Assembly: GCF_000473265.1 (NCBI RefSeq)
Contig: NZ_KI421511.1
Location: 795,731 to 859,730 of the forward strand
Length of the DNA stretch: 64,000 bases
Origin: Amycolatopsis thermoflava N1165
GTDB lineage: Bacteria > Actinomycetota > Actinomycetes > Mycobacteriales > Pseudonocardiaceae
Direction: 5' to 3'
In this document: piece by piece, positions 24,839 to 33,095 of the stretch
Layout of the letters: the number at the start of each line of letters is the position of its first letter
Position numbering within the stretch: position 1 is the first letter of the stretch
The notes under the pieces: generated by a model
What the model was told of the DNA's origin: nothing
Seen by the model: the letters and a program-made list of their open reading frames with translations, nothing else
Database searches by the model: none
Translations under genes and position numbers: made by a program

Positions 24839-25177
24839 GTGGCAACCGGGCCGGCCTTTGACGCGCTTGCGGACCCTGTGCGGCGGGAGATCCTGAGCGT
24901 GCTCGCCGAACGCGACGAGTGCAGCGTGAACGAGTTGGCCGAAAGCATCGGCAGCGTGGGCCGGACCGCCGTGTCCAACCATCTCCGGATCCTGCGCACC
25001 GCGGGGCTCGTGGTCGAGCGCCGCGCCGGGCGGTATCGCTACTACTCGATCGACCCCGCTGGTTCGGCCCGCGAAGTCATCGCGATGTTGCAGAAGCTGT
25101 TTCAGAGCGCGCTGGCCGACGCCGGGCGCGCCGCCAGCGCTGCGTCCGACCCTGACTCCGATTCTCGTTCAGCTTAG
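24839..25177 (+). CDS. ArsR-family repressor of the nitrile cluster
   Basis: This 112-residue winged-helix repressor starts with GTG after GAGAGG. The fold is seen in FDALADPVRREILSVLAERD and the recognition helix VGRTAVSNHLRILRTAGLV, with the wing RRAGRYRYYSID. There is no CxC metal site, so it probably senses an organic effector or a partner protein. The next gene encodes a sensor-like fusion. In Rhodococcus rhodochrous J1 the cobalt nitrile hydratase is controlled by a small regulator (NhlD) and an AmiC-like protein (NhlC), a similar pairing. This gene heads the cluster and likely represses it. Confidence 0.88.
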   Translation: MATGPAFDALADPVRREILSVLAERDECSVNELAESIGSVGRTAVSNHLRILRTAGLVVERRAGRYRYYSIDPAGSAREVIAMLQKLFQSALADAGRAASAASDPDSDSRSA

Positions 25178-25194
25178 ACACAGGGGAGGGCCCT

Positions 25195-26613
25195 GTGCCC
25201 GAACTCGCGCTCCGTGCGGAGCAGTGGGTCTCCAGCCCGCCCGAGGTCGTGTTCTCCCTGTTCGGCGCGAGTGCGGGCGCGGGATGGGTGTTCGACGCGC
25301 AGTGCGACCGGGTCGTGCCCGGTGAGCCGGTCAGCCTGTCGGCGCCGTTCGCGGGTGGCGATCCGGTAGAGGTCATCGGTCACATCCGGGCGGTCCGGCG
25401 GTGCGCGCTCATCGAGATCTCCCATGACCAGCCATGGCGCGGGCGGGTCAGGCTGCGGTTCGTTCCCGAGCGTGGCGGGACGCGGGTGCGCCTGGTGGCC
25501 GAGCTCGACGAGTCCGGGCTCGAATGGCTCATGCGACGCAACGGTCTGCCGACCGGCCATGGCGCCTCGGGCAATCCGCGCCTGGGCCTGCTGACCACCA
25601 AATCCGGCCCGGGAAGCCTGTTCGCGGCGGCCACGGACAACCTCGCGACGCTGGCGATCGACGAGATCAACGCCGAGGGAGGAGTGGGCGGGCGCCCGGT
25701 CGAACTGCTCGTCGGCGATGACGCGACCGATCCGGCCGTCGGGGTCGCCGAGGCCCGCCGCCTGGTGCGGGCCGGCTGCCGGACGATCCTGGTGGCGACC
25801 ATTTCCGCGACCTTCGTGGCCGTGTCCCGGGCACTGGCTTCCGAGGAGGTCCTGCTCGTCCAGACGCTGATGAACGAGGGCGGCGAGTCGGGGGCGCTGC
25901 GCCTGCAGTACGGCGAACGTCCGGGCGCCCAGCTGGTCGCGTCGGCGGCCACGCTGATGCGAGCCGCGGGCGGACGACGGTGGTTTCTGGCGGGAAACGA
26001 CTACTGCTGGCCCCGCAGCACGCACGCCGCCGCTCGCCGGATCCTGCCCCGGCTGGGAGCCGAACTGGTCGGGGAGCGCTTCGCGGCGTTGGGCACCCGT
26101 GACTTCTCCCCGGTGATCGAAGCGATCCAGGCCTCCCCGGCCGACATCGTGCTGTCCACTTTCGTGGGGGCCGATGCGGCGGCCTTTGAGCGGCAGGCGC
26201 ACGCGATGGGCCTGCGGGACCGGTGCCTCACCCTCGCGCCCGCGATGGACGAATCGACGCTGCGGCGGGTGGGACCCACCGCGTCGGCCGGGCTGTACGC
26301 GGTGTCCGGCTACTTCGAGCAACTCCCGACCGCAGGCAACGAGGAGCTGGTCGAACGGTACCGGGCGACGTACGGCCGATGGGCGCCTCCGCTGTCGACA
26401 CTGAGCGAGTCGGTGTTCGAAGCGGTCCGGATGTGGTGGCTGGTGGCGAGCCGGGTCGGCGCCGCGGAACCACGCCGGATCGCCGAGGAAATCCGGCGCA
26501 CCCGCTTCGAGCTTCCCCGGGGCGTCGTGACTCTTGACGGTGGCGAGCAGGCCACGCAGCGGCTGCACCTCGTCGAAGCGCACGAGACCGGGTTCAGGTT
26601 CACACGACTGTAA
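25195..26613 (+). CDS. SRPBCC-domain / AmiC-like binding-protein fusion, predicted inducer sensor
   Basis: This 472-residue protein has two parts. Residues 1 to about 118 look like an SRPBCC (START/AHSA1) ligand-binding domain: ALRAEQWVSSPPEVVFSLFG, then RFVPERGGTRVRLVAELDES. Residues about 122-472 are a type I periplasmic-binding fold of the branched-chain amino acid/amide group: RLGLLTTKSGPGSLFAAATD, INAEGGVGGRPVELLVGDDA, CRTILVATISATFVAVSRAL and LSTFVGADAAAFERQA. There is no signal peptide, so it stays in the cytoplasm like AmiC, which senses amides for amidase control. It is likely the effector sensor that relieves ArsR. A joined SRPBCC and binding-protein architecture is not one I know; the start could also be internal, but the SRPBCC segment is in frame and has good codons. 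Confidence 0.78.
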   Translation: MPELALRAEQWVSSPPEVVFSLFGASAGAGWVFDAQCDRVVPGEPVSLSAPFAGGDPVEVIGHIRAVRRCALIEISHDQPWRGRVRLRFVPERGGTRVRLVAELDESGLEWLMRRNGLPTGHGASGNPRLGLLTTKSGPGSLFAAATDNLATLAIDEINAEGGVGGRPVELLVGDDATDPAVGVAEARRLVRAGCRTILVATISATFVAVSRALASEEVLLVQTLMNEGGESGALRLQYGERPGAQLVASAATLMRAAGGRRWFLAGNDYCWPRSTHAAARRILPRLGAELVGERFAALGTRDFSPVIEAIQASPADIVLSTFVGADAAAFERQAHAMGLRDRCLTLAPAMDESTLRRVGPTASAGLYAVSGYFEQLPTAGNEELVERYRATYGRWAPPLSTLSESVFEAVRMWWLVASRVGAAEPRRIAEEIRRTRFELPRGVVTLDGGEQATQRLHLVEAHETGFRFTRL

Positions 26614-26619
26614 CAAGTC

Positions 26620-26664
26620 ATCATGTCAGCACTTATTGACATGATAGGTCGTCTCTCCTACTTT
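26620..26664 (+). promoter_or_regulatory. Promoter and operator of the cobalt/nitrile operon
   Basis: ATCATGTCA-N8-TGACATGAT (26620-26645) is a perfect 9-bp inverted repeat. Its right arm overlaps a consensus -35 box TTGACA (26636-26641). Exactly 17 bp later is TACTTT (26659-26664), a good -10 box. A dimeric repressor bound here would block RNA polymerase. The site is 54 bp before cbtB at 26719 and lies right after the sensor gene stop. A related site precedes arsR. Confidence 0.72.
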
Positions 26665-26718
26665 CATGCTTGTCCGCATGCCCGAAGACGGGTTCGAAGT
26701 CCCGCTGAGGAGGCCCTG

Positions 26719-26934
26719 ATGACTGCCCTTCCCGCACAGCCCGCCACGTCCACGCCGGTGGTGGCGCCGGTGGCCGCGTCCGCACTGTGGCTCGCCGGCA
26801 CGGTGTTCCTGGCTGTTGCCCTGTACTACTTCGTCGGCATCGACCAGGGAGCCGTGTCCGTGTTCGGCAGTGACAGCCACGTGCACGAGTTCGTGCACGA
26901 CGCCCGGCACCTGCTCGGGTTCCCCTGTCACTGA
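26719..26934 (+). CDS. cbtB: CbtB cobalt-transporter subunit
   Basis: This 71-residue protein has one transmembrane helix (ALWLAGTVFLAVALYYFVGI) and a histidine-rich end, SDSHVHEFVHDARHLLGFPC followed by His. This is the CbtB signature, with metal ligands on the tail. Together with CbtA it forms a cobalt uptake system usually found next to B12 genes or riboswitches. Here it sits in a nitrile hydratase cluster, so it should feed cobalt to that enzyme. The ATG at 26719 has GAGGAGG. Rhodococcus clusters instead use the NhlF permease. Confidence 0.88.
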   Translation: MTALPAQPATSTPVVAPVAASALWLAGTVFLAVALYYFVGIDQGAVSVFGSDSHVHEFVHDARHLLGFPCH

Positions 26935-26947
26935 GGGCGGGGCAGAC

Positions 26948-27772
26948 ATGAACAAGACCTTAGTACTGCGCGGAATGGCCGCGGGCGGCATCGCCGGTCT
27001 GCTGGCGTTCGTGTTCGCACGGATCTTCGCCGAGCCGCGCATCGAGGCCGCGATCGACTACGAGACCGGGCGGGAGGCCGCTCAGTCGGTTGTGGACAGC
27101 GGCATGCACGTCCACGACCCGGTGCACGCGGCACATGAGGCGGGCGCCGAAGTGTTCACGCGCACCGTCCAGGCCGGCGTCGGCTCGGCCGTGGCCCTGA
27201 TCGTGTTCGGCATCGCGCTGGGAACGGTGTTCGCCGCCGTTTTCACCGTCGCGTTCGGCCGGATGGGTGGGTTGCGTGCTCGTTCGCTCGCCCTGGTCCT
27301 CGCCGGAGCGGGTCTGCTGGTGGTGTACCTCGTGCCGTTCCTGAAGTACCCGGCGAACCCGCCCGCCGTCGGGGCGTCGGACACCATCGGCACCCGGACC
27401 TCGTTCTACCTCGTCGCGGTTCTGGCGTCCGCCGCGGTCCTGGGCGGTGCCGTGTGGCTGGGCCGCGCGCTCCGGTCACGGCTGGGCACCTGGAACGCGG
27501 GCCTTGCGGCCACAGCGGCCTTCGTCCTGGGGGCGGGCGTGGTGCTCGCGGTGCTGCCCGGCTTCGACGAGACGCCTGGCCCACTGCTCGCCCCGGACGG
27601 TGCGATGGTCTACCCGGGGTTCCCCGCCGATGTGCTCGCGGAGTTCCGTCTGTACTCGGTGCTCACCCAGGTCGTGCTGTGGGCGGCCATCGGACTGGTG
27701 TTCGGGCCTCTGGCAGAGCGGGTGCTCCGGAACGGCGATCGTCCAGCGGCCCGCGTGACGGTGGGGCTGTGA
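26948..27772 (+). CDS. cbtA: CbtA-family cobalt transporter
   Basis: This 274-residue membrane protein has about seven predicted helices. An N-terminal GMAAGGIAGLLAFVFARIFA is followed by a periplasmic-type loop with metal-binding histidines (SGMHVHDPVHAAHEAG). The middle contains VYLVPFLKYPANPPAVG and the end VVLWAAIGLVFGPLAERVL, all characteristic of CbtA. It starts 13 bp after cbtB. It is proposed to move Co(II) inward; the identity of the ion is inferred from the family and from the cobalt-type nitrile hydratase downstream. Confidence 0.88.
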   Translation: MNKTLVLRGMAAGGIAGLLAFVFARIFAEPRIEAAIDYETGREAAQSVVDSGMHVHDPVHAAHEAGAEVFTRTVQAGVGSAVALIVFGIALGTVFAAVFTVAFGRMGGLRARSLALVLAGAGLLVVYLVPFLKYPANPPAVGASDTIGTRTSFYLVAVLASAAVLGGAVWLGRALRSRLGTWNAGLAATAAFVLGAGVVLAVLPGFDETPGPLLAPDGAMVYPGFPADVLAEFRLYSVLTQVVLWAAIGLVFGPLAERVLRNGDRPAARVTVGL

Positions 27773-27773
27773 C

Positions 27774-28490
27774 GTGTCCGTCCCCGAGCCGACCGCGGCG
27801 CTCGGGCCGCACTTCGCCGTCGACACCCACCCGGCCGCCGCGGTCGCTGACCGGCCGTGGCAGCCGCTGGGCGACCTGCTCGGGCGCCCGGGCGTCCTCC
27901 GGGGCTGGGTGCGCGAGATCCGGGGCCTGCTGGCCGTCGCGGCCGGTGTGCCCGAGGGCCGGGTCGACCCCAGGGCGGCCGCGTCACTCGCTCATCTCGG
28001 TCTGGTCGCCCGGCTCGTCGCGCCCGCGCTCGCGGAAGCAGCACACACCGGCCGGTTGCTCGACTTGAGCCTGGCCACGACGTGGTGGCAACCCGTGCCG
28101 GGCAGGCCGCTGCCGTTGTCCGTCATGGCCGAGACCGTGCTGTACCCGTCCCGCCGCGCCTCCGGTCATCTGCTCGCCGAACTGGTGGTGGAGGGCCCGG
28201 TGCGCAAGCTCACGACCGCCGTGGCCGAGCTGAACGTCTCACCCCGAGTGCTGTGGGGCAACGTCGCTTCGGCCGTGCACGGCGCGGCCCAGGTCCTCAC
28301 GACCGCCCTGCCGCACCGCGAGCCGGTCGTGCGGGAGCTGTCCACCACGCTGCTGAGATCCGGCGCCCTGGCCGCGACCGGATCCGTTGCGGCGGGCCGC
28401 TTCCGGCGGCGCAGCTGCTGCTTGCTCTACCGCGCCGTGCCCCGGCAGCCGGGGCCGGTGTGCGCCGACTGCGTCCACGGCACCTCCTGA
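27774..28490 (+). CDS. FhuF-like [2Fe-2S] protein of the nitrile operon
   Basis: This 238-residue protein starts with GTG two bases after the cbtA stop. The body is mostly helical, with no membrane segment. The C-terminus FRRRSCCLLYRAVPRQPGPV followed by CADC matches the FhuF-type C-terminal iron-sulfur motif CC-x(n)-C-x-x-C. FhuF reduces ferric iron from siderophores. In a cobalt/nitrile operon such a protein could supply electrons during metal loading, for example to keep cobalt or active-site thiols in the correct state, but this is conjecture. I know of no fixed nitrile hydratase maturation factor of this kind. Confidence 0.65.
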   Translation: MSVPEPTAALGPHFAVDTHPAAAVADRPWQPLGDLLGRPGVLRGWVREIRGLLAVAAGVPEGRVDPRAAASLAHLGLVARLVAPALAEAAHTGRLLDLSLATTWWQPVPGRPLPLSVMAETVLYPSRRASGHLLAELVVEGPVRKLTTAVAELNVSPRVLWGNVASAVHGAAQVLTTALPHREPVVRELSTTLLRSGALAATGSVAAGRFRRRSCCLLYRAVPRQPGPVCADCVHGTS

Positions 28491-28521
28491 CACCGCACGT
28501 CATCCGATCCGAGGAGTTCAC

Positions 28522-30069
28522 ATGTCCTCCCTGCCCGCACCCGATCCCGCGCGGATCTCCGAGCTCGACCGCCATTACGGTTTCGGGCTCTCACGCGCGG
28601 AGATCGAGGAGTTCACCCCGGCTGTTGCCGCCACTTTGGACTCCCCGCGCGTCGTCGAGCGGCTCTACGAGGCAAGTGCCCCGGCCGCCCCGGACCGCGC
28701 GTGGGCGCCGCCGCCGGACAACCCTTACGGGGCCTGGTACGTGACCACCTCGATCACCGAGTCCGAGAGCGGGCCGTTGGCCGGCCGCACTGTCGCCGTG
28801 AAGGACAACGTGTCCGTCGCGGGTGTGCCGGTGATGAACGGCTCACGCACGGTCGAGGGTTTCGTGCCGCGGCGGGATGCGACCGTGGTGCGCCGGCTGC
28901 TCGACGCGGGCGCCACGATCACCGGGAAGGCGGTCTGTGAAGACCTGTGCTTCTCCGGCGCCAGCTTCACGTCGCAACCCGGCCCGGTGCGCAACCCGTG
29001 GGACACCTCCCGCAACGCCGGCGGGTCCTCCAGCGGGAGCGGTGCCCTCGTCGCCGCCGGGGCGGCCGATCTGGCTGTCGGCGGCGACCAGGGCGGGTCG
29101 ATCCGCATTCCCGCGGCGTTTTGCGGGATCGTCGGCCACAAGCCGACCCACGGCCTGGTGCCCTACACCGGCGGGTTCCCCATCGAGCGCACGATCGACC
29201 ACCTCGGACCGATGGCCCGCACCGTCGCGGACACCGCGGCGATGCTGACCGTGCTCGCAGGGGTGGACGGGCTGGACGCCCGCCAGCCCAGCACCCTCGA
29301 ACACGTCGACTACCTGGCCGCGCTGGCCATCCCGGCGACCGGGCTCCGGATCGGTGTGGTGTCCGAAGGGTTCGGCACCGCCGTGTCCGACCCGGCGATC
29401 GACGAATCCGTGCTCGCCGCGGTCGACGGGCTGCGTTCGGCGGGCCTGGCCGCCGAGCGGGTGTCGATCCCGTGGCATACCAACGCCATGCACGTGTGGA
29501 ACGTGATCGCCACCGAGGGCGCCGCCTACCAGATGATCGACGGGAACGCGTTCGGCATGAACGTCGAGGACTTCTACGACCCCGAGCTCATCACCCACTT
29601 CGCACGACAGCGCGGGAGCCACGCCGCCCAACTGTCCAGCACTGTCAAGCTGGTCGGGCTGTCCGGCCGGTACACGTTCGAAGTGGGCGGTGGCAAGTAC
29701 TACGCGATGGCCCGGCACCTCGCCCGCGAACTCCGCGACGCCTACGACGCGGCGCTGAGCCGGCACGACGTGCTGATCATGCCCACGCTTCCCTACACCG
29801 CGAAGGAGATCCCGCCGGCTGACGTCTCCCTGGGGGAGTACCTGCACACCGCGCTGTCGATGGTCGGCAACTGCGCGCCCTTCGACGTCACCGGGCACCC
29901 CGCGTGCTCGGTGCCCGCCGGCCTCGTCGCCGGGCTGCCCGCAGGGCTGATGATCATCGGCCGGCGCTTCGACGACGCCACCGTCCTGCGCGTGGCGCAC
30001 ACCCATGAACAGGTGACCGGCGGCTTTCCCGCGCCGCCGGTCACCGCGACCTCGAGGAGCAACGCATGA
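28522..30069 (+). CDS. Amidase (amidase-signature family)
   Basis: This 515-residue amidase hydrolyses amides to carboxylic acid and ammonia in the cytoplasm. The Ser-cisSer-Lys triad is visible: Lys94 in RTVAVKDNVSVAG, Ser169 in NAGGSSSGSGALVA, and nucleophile Ser193 in GGDQGGSIRIPAAFCG. It resembles the nitrile-hydratase-linked amidases of Rhodococcus in length and in its N-terminal helical extension. ATG has GAGGAG. The stop overlaps the nitrile hydratase beta start by 4 nt, so enzyme levels are coupled. It performs the last step of the aldoxime-nitrile-amide-acid route. Confidence 0.93.
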   Translation: MSSLPAPDPARISELDRHYGFGLSRAEIEEFTPAVAATLDSPRVVERLYEASAPAAPDRAWAPPPDNPYGAWYVTTSITESESGPLAGRTVAVKDNVSVAGVPVMNGSRTVEGFVPRRDATVVRRLLDAGATITGKAVCEDLCFSGASFTSQPGPVRNPWDTSRNAGGSSSGSGALVAAGAADLAVGGDQGGSIRIPAAFCGIVGHKPTHGLVPYTGGFPIERTIDHLGPMARTVADTAAMLTVLAGVDGLDARQPSTLEHVDYLAALAIPATGLRIGVVSEGFGTAVSDPAIDESVLAAVDGLRSAGLAAERVSIPWHTNAMHVWNVIATEGAAYQMIDGNAFGMNVEDFYDPELITHFARQRGSHAAQLSSTVKLVGLSGRYTFEVGGGKYYAMARHLARELRDAYDAALSRHDVLIMPTLPYTAKEIPPADVSLGEYLHTALSMVGNCAPFDVTGHPACSVPAGLVAGLPAGLMIIGRRFDDATVLRVAHTHEQVTGGFPAPPVTATSRSNA

Positions 30070-30764
30070 ACGGAGTCTTCGACCTGGGCGGGACCGACGG
30101 TCTCGGGCCCGTCGTCACCCAGGAGGACGAGCCCGTGTTCCGGGCCGAATGGGAGAAGGCGGCGTTCGCCCTCTTCGCCACCTGCTTCCGGGCGGGACTG
30201 TTCAACGTGGACATGTTCCGGCACGGCATCGAGCAGATGGATCCCGCCGAGTACCTGCTGTCCAACTACTACGAGCACTGGGTCCACACCGCCGAGCACT
30301 TCGGCGCGAAGGCCGGCGTGATCGACCTCGCCGAGCTCGATGAGCGAACCCGGTTCTACCTGGAGAACCCGGACGCGCCACTGCCCGGCCGCACGGACCC
30401 GGAGCTGCTCGCCTTCGTCGACGCCGCGGTCATGGGCGGTGCGCCCGCCGCCCGGGAGTCCGACAAGGCGGCGGCGTTCCAGGTTGGCGACATCGTCACG
30501 GTGAACGCCGACAGCCCGGCCGGGCACACCCGCCGGGCCCGCTACGTCCGCGGCCGCACCGGCGAGATCACCGGTGCGCACGGCACCTTCATCTACCCCG
30601 ACAGCGCCGGAAACAGCGGCCCGGACGCCCCCGAGCACGTCTACACCGTGCGGTTCACCGCCACCGAACTGTGGGGGAGCGACACCGCCGACCCCCATGG
30701 CGTCGTCTACTTCGACGTCTGGGAGCCCTACCTCACCCTCTCCGAAAACCGAGGAGCAGCCTGA
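30066..30764 (+). CDS. nthB: Nitrile hydratase beta subunit
   Basis: This 232-residue beta subunit begins [16 protein letters not shown], the usual N-terminus. The helical part has [20 protein letters not shown] and the C-terminal SH3-like barrel has [30 protein letters not shown] and [10 protein letters not shown]. The beta subunit shapes the substrate pocket and contributes arginines that bond to the alpha-subunit oxidised cysteines. The order beta before alpha is that of cobalt-type operons. It starts on the last bases of the amidase gene and ends two bases before alpha. Confidence 0.95.
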   Translation: MNGVFDLGGTDGLGPVVTQEDEPVFRAEWEKAAFALFATCFRAGLFNVDMFRHGIEQMDPAEYLLSNYYEHWVHTAEHFGAKAGVIDLAELDERTRFYLENPDAPLPGRTDPELLAFVDAAVMGGAPAARESDKAAAFQVGDIVTVNADSPAGHTRRARYVRGRTGEITGAHGTFIYPDSAGNSGPDAPEHVYTVRFTATELWGSDTADPHGVVYFDVWEPYLTLSENRGAA

Positions 30765-30765
30765 C

Positions 30766-31377
30766 ATGGCACCGACCGACACCCGCCTGCGCAGCCAGGA
30801 GGAGATCACCGCCCGCGTGAAGGCGCTGGAAGCCCTGCTCATCGAGAAGGGCATCATGACGACCGAGGCCGTCGACCGTCTCGCCGACATCTACGAGAAC
30901 GAAGTCGGCCCCCAGCTCGGCGCCAAGGTCGTCGCGAAGGCCTGGACCGATCCCGCCTTCAAGTCACGGTTGCTCGACAACGCCACGGCCGCCTGTGCCG
31001 AACTCGGCATCGGCGGGCTGCAGGGCGAGGACATGGTGGTCGTCGAGAACACCGGCGAGGTGCACAACGTCATCGTCTGCACCCTGTGCTCGTGCTACCC
31101 GTGGCCGGTCCTCGGGCTGCCGCCGAACTGGTACAAGGCGCCCGCCTACCGCGCCCGCATCGTCCGCGAGCCACGCAAGGTGCTCGCCGAGGACTTCGGC
31201 TTCCCGGTCCCCGGCGACGTCGAGATCAGGGTCTGGGACTCCAGTTCCGAGCTGCGCTACTGGGTGCTGCCCACCCGGCCCGCCGGCACCGAAGGGCTGA
31301 GCGTGGAACAGCTCGAAGCGCTCGTCACCCGTGACTCGATGATCGGCGTCGGTCCCGCCGCCGCCCCGGCCGCATGA
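30766..31377 (+). CDS. nthA: Nitrile hydratase alpha subunit, cobalt type
   Basis: This 203-residue alpha subunit carries the metal site [10 protein letters not shown]. Cys105, Cys108 and Cys110 bind the metal, and two of them become sulfinic and sulfenic acids. Threonine after the first cysteine marks the non-corrin cobalt class, while iron enzymes have serine. Other family blocks are [19 protein letters not shown] and [19 protein letters not shown]. The enzyme hydrates nitriles to amides. Its stop overlaps the accessory gene by 4 nt, as expected because the chaperone must meet the new subunit. Confidence 0.95.
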   Translation: MAPTDTRLRSQEEITARVKALEALLIEKGIMTTEAVDRLADIYENEVGPQLGAKVVAKAWTDPAFKSRLLDNATAACAELGIGGLQGEDMVVVENTGEVHNVIVCTLCSCYPWPVLGLPPNWYKAPAYRARIVREPRKVLAEDFGFPVPGDVEIRVWDSSSELRYWVLPTRPAGTEGLSVEQLEALVTRDSMIGVGPAAAPAA

Positions 31378-31784
31378 GCGCCCGGGCACGGCCGGACGCC
31401 ACCGAACTCGGTGACGCCCGCCGCCGCGTGGAGGCCCTCGTCTGCGACTTGCCCGGCTCCGGGGAGAAGGGCTTCGACCAGCCGTGGGAGCTGCGGGCCT
31501 TCGCCCTCGCCGTCGCGGCCTACCACAACGGGCACTACGAGTGGAGCGAGTTCCAGCTCTCGCTCATCGAGGCGATCCGGGAGTGGGAACGCGGCGGCGG
31601 GGACGAGCCGTGGAGGTACTACGAGCACTGGCTGACGGCCCTGGAGGCGGTTCTGTCGGGCAAGGGACTGCTGTCGGAGGCGGTGCTCGACGAACAGACC
31701 CGGACCATGCTGGCCACCCCGCGCAACGCCAATCACCACCAGGCCCACCGCGACCCGGTCGCGATCTCGCCCCGGACCGCCTGA
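31374..31784 (+). CDS. Nitrile hydratase accessory (subunit-swapping) protein
   Basis: This 136-residue protein resembles the N-terminal helical part of a beta subunit: [20 protein letters not shown] and [20 protein letters not shown]. Cobalt-type systems use such proteins (NhlE and relatives) to carry an alpha subunit, load cobalt and exchange it into the apoenzyme, the process called self-subunit swapping. It is coupled to alpha by a 4-nt overlap. Gene order beta-alpha-accessory agrees with known cobalt nitrile hydratases. Confidence 0.9.
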   Translation: MSARARPDATELGDARRRVEALVCDLPGSGEKGFDQPWELRAFALAVAAYHNGHYEWSEFQLSLIEAIREWERGGGDEPWRYYEHWLTALEAVLSGKGLLSEAVLDEQTRTMLATPRNANHHQAHRDPVAISPRTA

Positions 31785-31861
31785 ACAACCCGGTGGTGCC
31801 GCCCGCCCGGACGGTGCGGCACCACCGGTCCTCTGCCCCTCTCAAGCCCAGGAGACAACAC

Positions 31862-32920
31862 ATGGAATCCGCAGTCGACAAGCACCTGCAGTGCCCGCGC
31901 ACCCGGTCGCGCCGGGTCGCCGACGACTACCGGCCCCCGTTCCCGATGTTCGTCGCTCGCGCCGCCGAGGACCTCACCCACGTCGTCATGGGTTACTTCG
32001 GTGTCCAGTACCAGGGACCTGAACACCGCGCCGAGGCCCTCGCCGCGCTGCGGGAGATCGTCGGGCACTTCGGACTCGATGACGGCCCCGGGGAGTACGA
32101 CACGACGCACCACCAGGACCGTGAAGGCGCCGACAATCTGATCGCGGTCGGCTACTGGCGCGACGCCGGCCGCTACCAGCGCTGGCTCTCCCGCCCGGAG
32201 GTGGCAGGCTGGTGGAACTCCGCCGACCGCGAACGCGCCGGCGTCGGGTTCTTCCGCGAGATCGTTTCACCGCGAGCCGACCAGTTCGAGACGCTCTACG
32301 CGTTCACCGACGGTTTCCCCGGCGTGGGCGCCATCATGGACGGCGTCAGCGGGGAGATCGAAGAGCACGGCTACTGGGGCTCGATGCGGGACCGGTTGCC
32401 CATATCGCAGACCGACTGGCTCCCCGCGCGGGGCCAGACCGTGGCCGTGACCGACGCCGCGACGCCTGGCCGGGTGATCGTGCGCGGCCACGACAACATC
32501 GCACTCATCCGGTCCGGCCAGGACTGGGCCGACGCCGGCGACGACGAGCGTTCGCTCTACCTCGACGAGATCGAGCCCGTGCTGCGGGCCGGCATGGACT
32601 TCGTACGCGACCACGGCCAGGACGTCGGCTGCTACAGCAACCGGTACGTGCGCTACATCGATCTCGACGGCAACCCGATTGACAAGTCGTACAACATCGG
32701 GCACTGGCGCTCACTCGACCTCCTGGAACGCTGGTCCGAGTCCCACCCGACGCACCTGCGGATCTTCACCACGTTCTTCCGCGTGGTCGAGCAACTGGAC
32801 AAACTGCGCCTGTACCACGAGGTCTCCGTCTTCGACGCGAAAGACCAGTACTACGAATACATCAACTGTCACCCGGCGACCGGCATGCTGCGGGACGCGG
32901 CGGTGCCGTCGGTCGCCTGA
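31862..32920 (+). CDS. oxd: Heme-dependent aldoxime dehydratase
   Basis: This 352-residue enzyme dehydrates aldoximes (R-CH=N-OH) to nitriles using ferrous heme b that binds substrate nitrogen directly. The C-terminal blocks SESHPTHLRIFTTFFRVVEQ and RLYHEVSVFDAKDQYYEYIN are diagnostic. His298 should be the heme ligand and His319 the distal catalytic residue, one residue off the numbering of the Rhodococcus enzyme (299 and 320). The N-terminal part has RPPFPMFVARAAEDLTHVVM. It is last in the cluster, 77 bp after the accessory gene, and makes the substrate for nitrile hydratase. A hairpin terminator follows. Confidence 0.94.
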   Translation: MESAVDKHLQCPRTRSRRVADDYRPPFPMFVARAAEDLTHVVMGYFGVQYQGPEHRAEALAALREIVGHFGLDDGPGEYDTTHHQDREGADNLIAVGYWRDAGRYQRWLSRPEVAGWWNSADRERAGVGFFREIVSPRADQFETLYAFTDGFPGVGAIMDGVSGEIEEHGYWGSMRDRLPISQTDWLPARGQTVAVTDAATPGRVIVRGHDNIALIRSGQDWADAGDDERSLYLDEIEPVLRAGMDFVRDHGQDVGCYSNRYVRYIDLDGNPIDKSYNIGHWRSLDLLERWSESHPTHLRIFTTFFRVVEQLDKLRLYHEVSVFDAKDQYYEYINCHPATGMLRDAAVPSVA

Positions 32921-32927
32921 GCGGGTC

Positions 32928-32947
32928 GCAGGCCGAGGTCGGCCTGC
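32928..32947 (+). terminator. Hairpin after aldoxime dehydratase
   Basis: GCAGGCCGA and TCGGCCTGC are perfectly complementary around a 2-nt centre, giving an effective 8-bp stem with a 4-nt loop. It begins 8 bp after the oxd stop. No T tract follows, as is common in high-GC actinomycetes. It probably ends the nitrile operon. Confidence 0.6.
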
Positions 32948-33095
32948 GGTGCGGGCAGCCCCAGGAAGGCCGTGGATCACCTGGCTTCGTCGAACGACGG
33001 CACCGGGAGGTCGATGAGCAGGAGTTGCCGTGCCCCGGTTCGGAGGTCACGGTAGGCGTTACCGGCATCGGCCGCGCGATCCGATCGCCGGCCGG

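Noticed and set aside
31374-31784. Accessory gene considered as a truncated nitrile hydratase beta subunit
   Set aside because: Length, position after alpha and 4-nt coupling match the dedicated subunit-swapping chaperones of cobalt systems.
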